Below are positions 1 through 11,062 of a stretch of DNA of 64,000 bases, in pieces. Numbering within the stretch: the stretch's first letter is position 1; each line of letters opens with the position of its first letter. This DNA comes from Gliomastix tumulicola (lineage: Eukaryota; Ascomycota; Sordariomycetes; Hypocreales; Bionectriaceae), in assembly GCA_001599755.1 (NCBI GenBank), contig BCHX01000006.1:496001-560000 (forward strand). Direction: 5' to 3'. Under the pieces are notes generated by a model. It was not told where the DNA came from. It made no database searches and worked only from the letters and a program-made list of their open reading frames with translations. Made by a program: the position numbers and the translations under genes.

Positions 1-216
1 GCCACGGCGTGTAAGTGCCCCGGTTTTGCACATTCGAGCATGCCACACAGGGCTCATTGGGCTGAAATGCACATGAGTGGGCACAACTCTTATCATGGCC
101 AGTAATATTACGCGCTCAATACCTAGTTCTTACAGTTGCACAGGCAGCGCGTTCTCACCGAATCATCCTACAGACCTCCCAAGACCTGCACATTCTACTC
201 CATACATCCAGAGCCC

Positions 217-1050
217 TCACCACTCCTGGCCCCAGGCCGCCTCCTCCCCCGCCTCCATTATCGGGACAAACGAAACGTCCAGCTCCTGCTGCTTCTGCAG
301 CTGATACAGCATCTTGAGCGTCGAGTCCTCGAGCATGGTGGTGGCGTTGTACGCGGCCGTCATGTTCTCGACGACGGTGTAGTTCTGCGGGATCTCGACG
401 ACCTCGTCCCTCTTGTAGCCGGGCCACCGCGGCGGCGTGACGCAGGCCGTGGGCGCCGTCTCCATGTTACCGTTGTAGGCCGCGATGCAGATCTCGTAGT
501 ACCACGTCCCCGGCCAGAGCCAGGCGATCTCCATGCGGGTGTCGCGCGTGCCGCCCGCCAGCGAGAGCGGCGAGTTGTCGTCGAGCAGGCTGCGCGCGTG
601 TAGAGACTGTAGCTGACGGTGTTGGGCACGGCGGGCCAGTGGATGCGGACCGTCGTGGGCTCGAGGTTCTCGGCGTAGACGACCGAGGGCGTGGGAGGCG
701 CGCCGCCGTTGACGCGGACGTCCTTTGCGCCGCCGGGGATGCCGCCGACGATGTGCCCATTGATGGGGGCGTATGTAGCCACCCAGGTGGCATAGCGGTG
801 GCCCGCCGTCAGGCCGCGGAAGACGTGGTTGGTGCTCTTGGTCGGGGCAGTGGCGATCCAGGCGTTGGTCGTCCTGGTCCTAGACGTAGACGAGGTAGCG
901 GTCGACGTTGAAGCCCGGCGGCGGCGTCCAGTTGATCTCGATGCCGTCGGAGCCCCACGGCAATATCCAGATGTTCGGCGGGCCCGGCGCCGTCTCGACA
1001 ACCGCCTTGGCCGAGGTCAGCAGGCCCCAGGCCCGGCCAGCTGAGCTGAT
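217..1050 (-). pseudogene. Fibronectin type III-domain gene remnant with two frameshifts
   Basis: On the minus strand three reading frames together spell one FN3-like protein. The first piece (about 1050-880) reads APGPPNIW...GIEINWTPPP...DRYLVYV and runs into a TAG at 882-880. The second (about 878-600) continues with the rest of that beta-sandwich and a second FN3-like unit (VRVNGGAPPTPSVVYAENL...VRIHWPAV). The third (about 600-217) carries MEIAWLWPGTWYYEICIAAYNGN and ends in a proper stop at 217. The frame changes lie near 880 and within the GC-rich run at 592-602. There is no ATG in any frame between the frame opening and the stop of the neighbouring hydrolase gene at 1175, so the 5' end also looks lost. 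Either the gene is degenerate or the assembly has two single-base errors. The function of the parent protein is not recognised beyond the FN3 folds. Confidence 0.6.
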
Positions 1051-1174
1051 TTGCGTTCTATTGGGGTAATTACGATATCCTTGTGAGTGAAGAAGTGTAA
1101 GAGAAGCACAACTCAAGGTACTTTTGTATACTTTGTAGCAAGAAGGTAATAGTAGCAACCGAAGATGCAACAAC

Positions 1175-3435
1175 CTAGACTACCCCTAAACTCACGGTCA
1201 ACTCTTGCTTCCCCGCTGGAGGCCACCACCTCAGCATCTGTACCTCAGCCCTGAACTCCTGGTCACAGACTATCTCCCATTCGCCAGCACTGACGACCAC
1301 CTGCGCCTGCCTCGCTGGGAAGTGAATCCACGGGAGAAAGACAACGGTAGGTGATTGGCGAGCTGTATCGGTTGCATCTATGCGGAGTGTGAACTCCTTT
1401 CCTTTCAAGTCGAAGCCGTAGTCGAGGAGCGACCCCGACACGTAGACCGGAGTAGGGCGGATGATGGCGAGTCCCGCTCGAGGTGTGATGGCGGTCTCTC
1501 CTGTTTCTAGACGGGCATCGGCTCCTCTTGTGGTCTTTCCCAGTTCTGTCTCAACGGGAGGGTCAGGCAGCTCGTCATCGACTGAGTAGATTGACAAATC
1601 TTCTCCGTTCCAGAAATCTCCGTGCTGGTGGTTGTTCTGCCCCCGTATGTTAGCAAGGTTGCGGCTTAATTTTTAAATACTGCATCATACCTGCGCCATG
1701 TACTGCCAGAGACATGACCCTGCCAAGCCGGCACCTTCAACCGCGGCATAGTTGGCATCCATGGCTGCTGTCTGATCTGAGTAGTCGCCAGTGGCGTATG
1801 ATTTGCCGCCGTCCATATCGAAAGGCACGCCGAATTCGCTCAGCATACAGGGATGATTTCCCATATTCGTTCGCCCTTCTTCTACTATCGTTTGGAGCTG
1901 ATGTCTCAAGCACGCCCGAATCGCCTTCTCCCCTAGTCGGACGGCGAAGACGGGATGCAGGTACCGGCCACGGAGAACACCTGAATACTCCGGTCAGGAC
2001 AGCCCGCAGTAGGGAACTATAGTGAGGCACCAACCTATGACGTCCAGAGACCACACTCTGTTCCACTTCCTGAGCATCATCGTGATGCCGTCGTAGAAAT
2101 GCGGAGAGTAGACCATTTTCGGGTCGTCGTCTGGCGTGTCTTTGATAGTCGGAGGGACTTCGAGTATCGGCGGTTGGCAGAACAGGATCGACTTCGTATG
2201 TATCGCCCGAATCTTGTCCCTCCATCCGCGGTAGTAATCCATGAAATATGTGTTCGTAAATGCCTCCGTGTCAAGCTTCTGCCCGGTCACTGGGTTCCTA
2301 CTGAAATAGTCCTTCTTTAATAGGATATTCGACGATGGGTCCCAAACGCCGTGTTGTGCCCAGATACATTCACCCAGCTTCCAATCCGAGTGTCGATTGA
2401 ACTGATGATCGCCGGCATCAGCCGAGAACCAAACAGATCGACCACGAGGATCAACGAGCGCCGATCCCACTCGATAAGGACCGAAGCTCCCAACATCCCA
2501 CGTCTCAACCTCACAAGCCCGACCAGAGGCAAGAAGTATCCCCTGCCAGAACGTCGGACATGTCCCCTTCCGCAGCGGCTGGTCCTTCGGAATGGCTCCC
2601 AAATCCTGCCATCCAATCATCCCCCGACTCGGCTCATTCAGACTCTCCCACCCGATCACCGTGTCATCTTCCAGGGCCCCGTCTTCGTGTATGCGTCGCG
2701 CGAGGTGGGCGCAGGCGGCGATAAAATGGCCCTGGAGGTAATCCTGGATATTGACGCCATCGATGACGCACTTGGGCGCGAAGTGCCGACCGGCGAAGAA
2801 CAGCGTGAACATGGTCGCGGCGGCAAAGCGGTAGTAATTCGTCGGCCAGATCATCTTGGGGAAGTCGTCGCCGATTGTATTGTGCACGAGGGCGGCCTCG
2901 GTGGCGTTGAAGGATCGCGGGTTGAGGCCGCAGGCGAGGAACGTCCACATCGGAGCGCCGGAGCCGCCTGAGAAGCGAGACCACTAGACAATGACGGTCA
3001 GTCATCGCACGTGTGATGTCTTGTCATTTCATGAGATGGGTATGGGAGACACACAACATCTTGGTGGGCGTCCATGATCACGTAGAAGCCGTACTCCCGT
3101 GCCACCTTGAGCACGCGGATGGTGTGCTGGATCCATGCCTCGTCGTAGACGCCGGGCCCGCGGGCTTCGATGGCTTCCCACGTGAAGACATATCGGATAG
3201 TATTGTAGCCATACTGTCGGAGGCGAGCGAAGTGAATGTGGGCTGCTTCGGGACGGAAGGGTCTTGCGTGGAAGTCGATAGCATCGGGGTTGAAGAAGCC
3301 GTCATTGATGTGAGATGGTTGGTTCGGATGACTGGGGAACTTGGCAGCTCCGGACACGTTGATGCCACGGAGAATGACTTGCCGATGGTCTGAGTCTCGG
3401 AACTCGCCATTTTCAATGGTCAGTCGCAGAGGCAT
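1175..3435 (-). CDS. Glycoside hydrolase family 5 (GH5_12-like) steryl-beta-glucosidase / glycoceramidase-related enzyme
   Basis: Four exons: 3435-3055, 2983-2035, 1980-1691 and 1636-1175, giving 693 aa. The N-terminus (GEFRDSDHRQVILRGINVSG) is the usual opening of the GH5 barrel. The acid/base glutamate sits in ESLNEPSRG (about E244) and the nucleophile in MLSEFGVPFD (about E492). HQDVWSRFSGGSGAP spans the first intron and HGDFWNGEDLS follows the third, both typical of fungal EGCrP/ergosteryl-glucosidase proteins. The C-terminal beta domain ends in MLRWWPPAG. There is no obvious signal peptide, consistent with the cytosolic or vacuolar members that hydrolyse sterol glucosides or glucosylceramide. 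Sub-specificity between sterol glucoside and glucosylceramide cannot be decided here. All splice sites are GT-AG and the frame is continuous. The degenerate FN3 gene lies immediately downstream. Confidence 0.85.
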
Positions 3436-4380
3436 TTGGTATGATGGCTTGATCTGGAGGGGATGGAGATGGAAGTACGAGGAGGGTACTAGACAGGGAG
3501 AACAGGATTTGAGACGGCCTGTTGCACTAACTCAACAAAGACCACCTAGACAGTGCATTCTGTTCCACACAACCCTTTGTCAGTTACGGGTGCCTGAAGC
3601 TACTGTCCGCTTGAGAAAGTTCCAATTGCTATTTCTTGTTCGGGTAGTAACAGAAGCTCGACTAATGACTAAATTTGGGCAAAGCGGTCCAAGATACGGG
3701 GTAGGCCTCGCTCTTGGCTCATGAGCTGGGGGAGCTGAGGAACAGCTGGAGAGCTGGAGAGTATTTAGACGGTCATCAGCACCAGTATCTCATAGGGACG
3801 ATCCACCTTTGTAAACCTCGAGAGTCAATCGACAGTGAACGAGTATAGTGAACCATTTGACGTGGAATGGGCTGAGGCAGCGGGATTGTCCATTCCATGT
3901 CACCATCGAGCCCTCGCCCACCATGCTGACACTCTCATTCAGCCTGCCAGTCAGCCGCTGTAGCCACAAATGTGGCGGTCGCCAGCGCCACACTTCTCCA
4001 GTGCACGTCAACGCCTGGTCGCCTGACGGTCAATTGTCTGTCTAAACCCCTCCATCCATCCCCGCCTCTTGCCGACTTCTCAGCTGTTCAGGGGATTTCC
4101 CTCCGCGACATGCACCGGGGCGTGTCTAGCGACCATGCCGGGCATACTTTGCTTCTGGCAGTTCATATGCTGAATTTCGCGGTGTGCGACCGCCGCTTCC
4201 CTACCTCTTTCGTCCTTGCCGACTGGTTTGCGACTCGACCCCGTGGCGCGCGACGCGTGATCAGCTCAGCACGGGTGCATCGGGCGTCTGCTAGCTACCC
4301 CGACTCCTCGCTTCGCCTGCGCGAGTATCTCGAACCGGACCAGCGACCCCTCCGCGAACGACCCCATCGCCCATGTTATC
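3436..4380. other. Intergenic region between divergent GH5 and NLR genes
   Basis: This 945-bp stretch must contain the promoters of both divergent genes. No credible open frame was seen. A short imperfect repeat built on gctgg/gagctgg lies near 3720-3765. No clear TATA box was identified for either side. Confidence 0.5.
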
Positions 4381-7300
4381 ATGGAAGAAGACACACGGTC
4401 GGAAGCCCAGAAGGGCGTCGGCAAGCCCCCCCGCCGATTGCGATACGAAGACTACACCGTTGGATGGATCTGCGCATTGCCCCTCGAACTCGCCGCCGCC
4501 GAAGCCATGCTGGACGAGTTCCACGAGGCGTTGCCGGGAAAAGATGGCGACAGCAACGCGTACACGCTCGGCTCGATCGCCTCGCATAATATCGTCATGG
4601 CGTGTCTGCCCCGGGGAGGCATGGGGAATAATAATGCGGCGACGGCGGCTGCACATATGGGCAGGACGTTCCCGTCTATCGTCACCAAGAGGCTGATGGT
4701 GGGAATCGGGGGTGGCGTTCCGGATTTGACGGATGTCCGGCTGGGAGACGTGGTGGTTGGCGATCGGGTTGTGCAGCATGACTTTGGGAAGGCCATGCCG
4801 ACGGAATTCCAGCGCACAGCAGTGCCTACAAAGCCACCGCCAGCAATGCTGACGGCTGTCTCAAGTCTGCAGGCATCGCATGCTAGACAGGCTAGCTATG
4901 TGCCCAAGTACATCGCGGGCATGCTAGCACGGTACCCAGAGATGTCTAGGTTCAAACATCCAGGTGTTCAAGATCTGTTATTTCAGCATTCGTACCACCA
5001 CACCTCATCGGCAAAGACCTGCGTGGCATGCGACCATTCGCAGCTTGTCGGGCGTTCAGATCGCAAAGGATCGGATCCGAAAATTCACCATGGAATCGTC
5101 GCCTCAGGAAACGTGGTTGTCAAGGACGGGATCATGAGGAATAGTCTGGCGCACGAGCTGGAGGCGATCTGCTTCGAGATGGAGGCCGCTGGGCTTGGAG
5201 AGCAATTCCCCTGCCTTGTCGTCCGCGGAATATGCGACTACGCAGACTCGCACAAGAATAAAGAGTGGCAGGAATATGCCGCGGCTGCTGCTGCTGCCTA
5301 CGCCAAGGAACTTCTCGTCCACATGCCCGCTCCAGAAGACCAGGAGAAAGAGTTGAAGAAAATGCGCAAGCGACTGCACAAGTCCCTGGCCTTCGAGGAA
5401 ATCGAATCACGACAGGCAAGCATCAAGGCCGCTCTGGGGAAAACGTGTGAATGGTTCTGCCGGCACCAGATGTATCGCGACTGGTTGGATCCAAATCAGT
5501 TCTCCAATCATCATGGCTTCCTCTGGCTGAGTGGGAAACCTGGGGCTGGAAAGTCGACCATCATGAAGTTCACGCATGCTTATATCGCTGATCGGTGTAA
5601 GTCAACCAAGGACATGGCTGTGATTTCCTTCTTCTTCAATGCTCGCGGTACCCAGTTGGAGAAGTCCCCCGAGGGCATGTACAGATCTCTCCTCTACCAG
5701 ATCTTTGATCTCTTTCCTGACCTGCTGCACTTGCTGGATGGTTACATCGAAGGTCGCGTTATGCCACCAGATGTTGACTCGTCTATCTGGAAACTCGAAA
5801 GGCTCATTCAACTGTTTCGGAAGGTGGTGAAAAATCTCGAAACTAGATGCCTCATCTGCTTTGTGGACGCCTTGGATGAATGCGATGAAGACCAAGTCCG
5901 AGAGATGGTTGAGCTGTTCGAGGAGCTGGGTGAGCAGGCACTACAGAACAGAACAAGCTTCTATGCATGTTTCTCGAGCCGCCACTACCCCCATATCGAA
6001 CTCCAAAGCGGCACCCTGCGGCTGACGTTGGAAGACCAGCACGGCCACTCGCAGGATATCGCCAAGTACGTCAAAGAAAAGTTCAGAGCAAAGGAAAGCA
6101 CAGTAACAGCAGAGATCCGCAGCCTGATGATCGAGAAGGCTGCCGGTGTGTTCATGTGGGTTGTCCTCGTCGTGGAGATCCTGAACAAGGAACTGCAGCG
6201 CGGCCGGATCGCCCACGCGAAGCGTCGTCTGGAAAGCCTGCCACCCAAGCTGAGCGATCTTTTTAGGGACATTCTTACGAGAGAGGACACCGATCTTGAC
6301 CAGCTCCTGCTCTGCATCCAATGGGTCTTGTTCGCGAAGCGCCCGCTATCGTGCGCAGAGCTTTACTTCGCCATCCACGCTGGCCTGACTGATGATGCCG
6401 AGTTCCCTCACAAGTGGGATCGAACGTACGAGACTCCGGAGTTGATGCAGCTGTTCGTTTTGAGCGCATCCAAAGGATTGGTAGAAATTACAGAACCAGA
6501 GCCGGTTCTCGGGATGATCAGACGAGGGGGCAGGCTACACATCACCAATGAGCGGCTTGAGTACGAGACTGCGCCAAAGAACAGGGTACAGTTTATCCAC
6601 GAGTCTGTGCGAGACTTTCTGGTCCATGACAATGGCATTGAGATGCTGTGGACAGAAAGGCCGATCGGATTCGAGCCGTTTAGTCACAATCGGCTCAAGA
6701 CATGCTGCTATGTCTATACGAGAGTCTCTCGTACGTCGCCCTGGCCGTTCAAGGCGCTCTCAAAGTCACCCACTACCCTGCCACGTCTGGACTTTTTCCC
6801 CGGCTATCCATTCCTCCACTATGCGACGACGAACTTGCTGCACCACGCTGATGCGAGCCGACCGAGCGAATATGAGCAGAATTACCCTCGCGATATGGAC
6901 TTTGGGCGCTGGATTTCTCTCTATAACATCTCTCAGGAAGCTGAACAGAGGCTTTCCCGGGCAGACACTCCCGAGCCTTGGATCTTCGCGAAGCATAATT
7001 ACGTGTCGCTGCTTCGATATTGGTACAATAACAACAACGACCCGATTCCGGGGCCCCTTGACTATCTGCAGTTAGGACCTCGCCATTCCCATCCCATCTT
7101 CATCGCCATTCACGAGGGACACGGTGCCGCGTTCAAGTTCCTGTGGGGAAATACCGTCACCGACGTCAACATCAAAGACACTATAGGGAACTCCATGCTC
7201 ATAGTGGCTGCTCATCTTGGCCACGAAAATATCGTCGCAAGCCTCCTCTCTCATCCCGATGTCGACATCAACGCGCAGGATCCTGTTGGGCAGACAGCGT

Positions 7301-7953
7301 TGATGGCGGCCGCAAAGCACGGCCACTCTTCCATCGCGGCTCGTTTACTGAGGGCTGAGGGGATCGACCTCAACCTGATTGGCAGAGATGGAAGGACAGT
7401 GTTGTTGCAATCCGCCCGCTGGAAAGACTGGCTTCTGGTGGATCAAATCCTCAGCCAGGGCTCGATCGCAAACATTAATTTCAGAGACAGAGAGGGACGC
7501 ACTGTGCTGTCGTACGCGGCCGAGAATGGCCGATGGAATACGTTGTACCTGCTCCTGAGGATAGACGATTTGGACAAGGACTTGTCGGACCTCGTTGGAA
7601 GAACACCGCTTACGTACGCTGTCTATAGAAGGCAGTCCAGGATAGTAGAGCAGCTGATTGAGGCTGGCGGCTGCAATCCTAACTGGTGTGACGAGGATGG
7701 GAAATCCTTGCTCATGACAGCTGTGGAAGGATGCGACAACCTCACGATCAGGGGGCTGCTGAAGGCTCCTGATCTTGACATCAACGCAAGGGATGACAAA
7801 AAGCGCACAGCACTTCATTTCGCCGTTCTGAACGGGGAAAGGAGAATCGCAAGTGTGCTCTGTCGAGTGGACGGCATTATCATTGACCCGGATCTGAAGG
7901 AGTTCATCACCCTTCCGGAGGACCAAGGAGGAGCAATATTGAAAACTTATTGA
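4381..7953 (+). CDS. NLR-type receptor: PNP/UDP-phosphorylase-like, NACHT and ankyrin domains
   Basis: Intronless, 1190 aa. Residues about 20-310 form a nucleoside-phosphorylase-like effector domain (YTVGWICALPLELAAAEAML, GIGGGVPD..VRLGDVVV, RGICDYADSHKNKEWQEYAA), the usual N-terminal domain of many fungal NLRs. The NACHT ATPase follows, with Walker A GKPGAGKST at 385-393 and Walker B ICFVDALDECDED at about 492-504. Residues about 906-1165 hold seven or so ankyrin repeats (for example DPVGQTALMAAAKHGHSSIAARLL). The family acts in non-self recognition or regulated cell death; ligand and output are unknown here. PNP domains of some related bacterial and fungal immune proteins hydrolyse nucleotides, which is only a possibility for this one. 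The ATG at 4381 opens directly into the conserved domain. All key P-loop residues are present, so the gene looks functional. Confidence 0.92.
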   Translation: MEEDTRSEAQKGVGKPPRRLRYEDYTVGWICALPLELAAAEAMLDEFHEALPGKDGDSNAYTLGSIASHNIVMACLPRGGMGNNNAATAAAHMGRTFPSIVTKRLMVGIGGGVPDLTDVRLGDVVVGDRVVQHDFGKAMPTEFQRTAVPTKPPPAMLTAVSSLQASHARQASYVPKYIAGMLARYPEMSRFKHPGVQDLLFQHSYHHTSSAKTCVACDHSQLVGRSDRKGSDPKIHHGIVASGNVVVKDGIMRNSLAHELEAICFEMEAAGLGEQFPCLVVRGICDYADSHKNKEWQEYAAAAAAAYAKELLVHMPAPEDQEKELKKMRKRLHKSLAFEEIESRQASIKAALGKTCEWFCRHQMYRDWLDPNQFSNHHGFLWLSGKPGAGKSTIMKFTHAYIADRCKSTKDMAVISFFFNARGTQLEKSPEGMYRSLLYQIFDLFPDLLHLLDGYIEGRVMPPDVDSSIWKLERLIQLFRKVVKNLETRCLICFVDALDECDEDQVREMVELFEELGEQALQNRTSFYACFSSRHYPHIELQSGTLRLTLEDQHGHSQDIAKYVKEKFRAKESTVTAEIRSLMIEKAAGVFMWVVLVVEILNKELQRGRIAHAKRRLESLPPKLSDLFRDILTREDTDLDQLLLCIQWVLFAKRPLSCAELYFAIHAGLTDDAEFPHKWDRTYETPELMQLFVLSASKGLVEITEPEPVLGMIRRGGRLHITNERLEYETAPKNRVQFIHESVRDFLVHDNGIEMLWTERPIGFEPFSHNRLKTCCYVYTRVSRTSPWPFKALSKSPTTLPRLDFFPGYPFLHYATTNLLHHADASRPSEYEQNYPRDMDFGRWISLYNISQEAEQRLSRADTPEPWIFAKHNYVSLLRYWYNNNNDPIPGPLDYLQLGPRHSHPIFIAIHEGHGAAFKFLWGNTVTDVNIKDTIGNSMLIVAAHLGHENIVASLLSHPDVDINAQDPVGQTALMAAAKHGHSSIAARLLRAEGIDLNLIGRDGRTVLLQSARWKDWLLVDQILSQGSIANINFRDREGRTVLSYAAENGRWNTLYLLLRIDDLDKDLSDLVGRTPLTYAVYRRQSRIVEQLIEAGGCNPNWCDEDGKSLLMTAVEGCDNLTIRGLLKAPDLDINARDDKKRTALHFAVLNGERRIASVLCRVDGIIIDPDLKEFITLPEDQGGAILKTY

Positions 7954-8111
7954 AAATACCAATCATTTGAGTCTCCAGCACCTTTTTGGCTTTAAAGTCC
8001 ACATATCCCCTCCCATCTTTTGCCAGGGCATCCTGCAAGAAGGAACGCGTTGAAATTTTCAGATCCCTCCTAGCTTATGGGTGCACATACTCCAACGATG
8101 CCAGGTCTTCT

Positions 8112-8871
8112 TCAACCGAGCTTGCTCCGGATGAAGCTGAGGGCCTGCTGCCCGTAGATGTTCACGTACTGCTGGTGATGGTTGGCGTCTCCGCCAGTGC
8201 AGCAGTACGGGTCAGGGGAGTCACAGTAGCTCTGGATCAGCGAAGGGCTGTAAGGCGAGCACTGGAAACCCGCAGGACGAGCAGCAAACTAGACACACAC
8301 CAATGTCAGCCTTCCAATCTTTTTTTCATAACAATCTGAAAACCCGCGGAAAGTGAATACTCACGCCTTGAGTCGTGCACGTGCCGACATTGTAAGGCAG
8401 CCCAGCCCTGTTGTGAGGGTCACCCATGAAGATAGCCGCCTTGACGGCAGCGAGCGCATTGCCCGAGAGCGTAGCACCGGCACCGCCGCACAGAGCGTTG
8501 TCGATGATCTGGCCGCCCTGGGAGTACCCGATGAGCACGATCTTGGTACTGGGGCAGCGCTGGTTGTAGCTCGTGACGGCGGAGACCACGGCCGCCGTGC
8601 CCTGGCGCGCCGACTCGTCGTAGGAGACGCCGCCGCAGCTGGACTGGCCGCCGCAGGCCGGGTAGCTGATGGCGGCGGACTGCGAGCCCGAGTAGGCTGA
8701 GAGGACCATGTTGACGAGGCCCTGGGAGGTGCCGTAGCCGGGAGGCGCGGTGGTCTCGCGGGCGCCGAAGACGTAGACGCCCGGGCAGCTCTGGCGGGCT
8801 TCGATGTCGACGTCGACGGGGTTGGCGACGGCCAAGCCGGCCAGGACAGGGAGGAGGGCTGTTGGCTTCAT
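8112..8871 (-). CDS. Secreted CE5 acetylxylan esterase / cutinase-family esterase
   Basis: Two exons, 8871-8365 and 8288-8112, encode 227 aa. The N-terminus MKPTALLPVLAGLAVA is a signal peptide followed by a short pro-region ending near EARQ. The nucleophile is S117 in GYSQGG. The second exon supplies the acid and base in the acetylxylan esterase pattern CDSPDPYCC..DANHHQQY (D192 or D195, and H206). The paired cysteines and the CSPYSPSL segment favour acetylxylan esterase over cutinase. It would deacetylate plant xylan outside the cell. A TATA-like box lies about 80-90 bp upstream of the ATG. Splice sites are GTGAGT and CTAG. Confidence 0.92.
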
Positions 8872-8950
8872 GGTGGGTGGTGGGTAGGATAGTACTGATG
8901 TGCGATGGTGCGGTGAGCTGATGCCGGATCGTCGGTATGAGGCGGCTGTC

Positions 8951-8961
8951 TCTTATTTATA
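8951..8961 (-). promoter_or_regulatory. TATA box of the CE5 esterase gene
   Basis: Minus-strand TATAAATAAGA lies about 80-90 bp upstream of the esterase ATG at 8871, a usual place for a fungal core promoter. Assignment is by sequence and position only. Confidence 0.45.
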
Positions 8962-9192
8962 CCTTGTCGTCAACCGTGATCTCAGATGCGAAGACCATGC
9001 TCTATATCATCTACGGCTAGTCGGCACTCGACTCTCTCGTCTTCCCTTCGTCCGCCGGTTGAATACACGATGCCCTCATTCGTGAGTCCAACCGCTGAAA
9101 TGACCAATGTCTTTCAGATCGTCCCACAATGAAGGGATTCAGCCGCGAGAGAGGTGCCGGCCGCAGTAGCGTCTCTCAGGTGATGGAGCTGG

Positions 9193-9305
9193 CTGCCGCA
9201 AATTAATCAACCCCGGACTCGGCAGATGATCCCATCTTCCGTTTTGGGACTGCGGCGGTATGCCGCGATGTTTCATTGCCATGAACCTGGTTAATTTGCC
9301 GGCAG
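9193..9305. repeat. Imperfect inverted repeat, about 17-bp arms
   Basis: The left arm at 9193-9209 (ctgccgcaaattaatca) matches the reverse complement of the right arm at 9288-9305 with one missing base and one mismatch. The 78-bp interval also contains a small perfect hairpin (gcggc/gccgc near 9252-9266). It could be a miniature element remnant or chance; no target-site duplication was identified. Confidence 0.3.
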
Positions 9306-9796
9306 GTGGCACGCCAGCCGGGTAAACACAGCGGCGGGGATTCAGGGATTGATTCGAGACCTCTGTAAGCGTTTCTTGTTTCTGTGTCATCTCGGATATT
9401 CAAGGCCGATCGTTGATGCGACTGATGTCACTGTTCAATATCTGCAATTCCTCGTCTGACGCCCGAAACAATAGTGTCTGCCCATCATCGACCTTGTATC
9501 CCAGGCTAGCGACGTAGAGATGAGTGTAGATGAAGACTGAAAGGCTTAAATATCTGCTCTCCTCAGGAGTGTTTATCTTGGTCGAGCCATCGTTAGATCG
9601 AATCTATGAGATTTATGGCTGGGCTACTCGCAACTATTGCTGCACAAAAAGTAGGCAGTCGAGTATCATTGATCATCTTATATGTGCATTCTACTAGAAG
9701 TTGCCTCGAGCAGGGCCCGAAGGCATTGTGAGGATGGAATAATCCCACGACTTTAGGGCATCTCGTGCTACGACAATCTGGAAGACATCTGGTTTT

Positions 9797-10711
9797 TCAG
9801 TTGTCAACCGCTTGAACGATGGCCCCAGAACGCCCTTGATCCAGTCCATCCAAGGTTGCTACATCAACCTCATCGAGCTCGAACCCATACACATCTGAAT
9901 TTTCCTTGATCCTGCTTGGAGTGTCGCTCTTTGGCAGAGGAACCCATTGCTTCTGGAGGCAGTACCGAATCAGAACCTGGCTCGTGGTGACGCCGTATTT
10001 CTTGGCGATGGCTGCGAGTGTCTCATCCTTGGACTTGAGGTTCCTGACAATCGGACAGTAGGCCTCGACGATGATGCTGTTTTTTTGACAGTAGCTCACG
10101 ACCTCTCGTTGCTGGCACCATGGATGCAACTAAAATGGAGGCACGGTTAGCAAGCGGACTAGATAACAAGGTAGGGCAACATGACATGCCTCGATCTGAA
10201 GAACATGAGGAGGCCAGACGGTGGCATATTCCTTGAGTTCCTCGATATGCTTGACCCCAAAGTTGCTCACACCAATACTGCGCGCTTTCCCCTCCTTGTA
10301 TACCTTCTCTAATGCCAGCCAGAGCTCTCTCCGCGCCTTGGCTCCAGCGTTGGGACTGTGAATGAGGAACAAATCCACGTAGCCATCCTCTTCACCAGCA
10401 GAAGGATTGAGCTTTTTCACGCTGTCGAGACATCTAGCGTAGCTCTTGTCGATGGAACCCGCCGTGGAGAGGATCTTGGTAGTGACAAAGACGTCCTCGC
10501 GTGGGACGCCGGACTCCTGGAGCGCTCGGCCGACTTCGGCTTCGTTGCCGTAGATCTGAGCCGTGTCGATGTGACGGTAGCCCGCCTTGAGAGCTGTGAG
10601 GCAGGACTGGACGCAGAGATGCGGCGGGGAGTCGTACACACCAAAGCCGAGGAGGGGTATCTTGACGGCATCAGCCACCGTGTAGGTGCTATCGATGGTG
10701 ATTTTGGCCAT
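9797..10711 (-). CDS. Aldo-keto reductase
   Basis: Two exons, 10711-10190 and 10129-9797, encode 284 aa, the normal length for this NADPH-dependent oxidoreductase family. The catalytic tetrad is visible as D49 and Y54 in HIDTAQIYGNE, K79 in FVTTKI and H118 in LFLIHSP. The cofactor region VPLPKSDTPSRIKEN is in the second exon. The only join that preserves the conserved VLQIE-LHPWCQQ sequence uses a GC donor (GAG|GCATGT) with a TTTTAG acceptor, so this is a GC-AG intron. It is divergently arranged with the NRPS-like reductase 351 bp away, so it may further reduce the aldehyde that enzyme would release. That link is inference. Confidence 0.92.
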
Positions 10712-11062
10712 TGACGTGACAGATTTGATTTTCTGCAGCTACTGTCAAATGATCTGGCTAAGCAAAGCGCCTCGAATTTGGATGGTAAATGATGAGGAGG
10801 GGAAGTGGAAGTGTGAGTAGAGTTTGATGGCTGGATGTGGAACGTGAGATGAAAGCAGCGAGTCAATGACGTCGTAAACTCACTTGACCTTGGCCATGGT
10901 ACTACCATTCCAAGACATTTTGGTTAGATGATGAGGCCATAGATTTTATTCATTATTTTTACTGGCTAGACGTGATATGGCTTCGCATCTGACCCCTCAT
11001 TCACATCTTCATCGCTGGCTATCACCGCGTTCATCCTGAGCCAGCACAACGTTGACTTCATC
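10712..11062. promoter_or_regulatory. Shared divergent promoter of aldo-keto reductase and NRPS-like gene
   Basis: These 351 bp separate two start codons facing away from each other. Any co-regulation of the two genes would be encoded here. No specific factor site was recognised with confidence. Confidence 0.4.

Larger units (their letters stand above)
8872..9796. other. Intergenic region between CE5 esterase and aldo-keto reductase
   Basis: It holds the esterase promoter and the 3' flank of the reductase gene. No credible coding frame was found. A short imperfect inverted repeat at 9193-9305 is listed separately. Confidence 0.5.
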
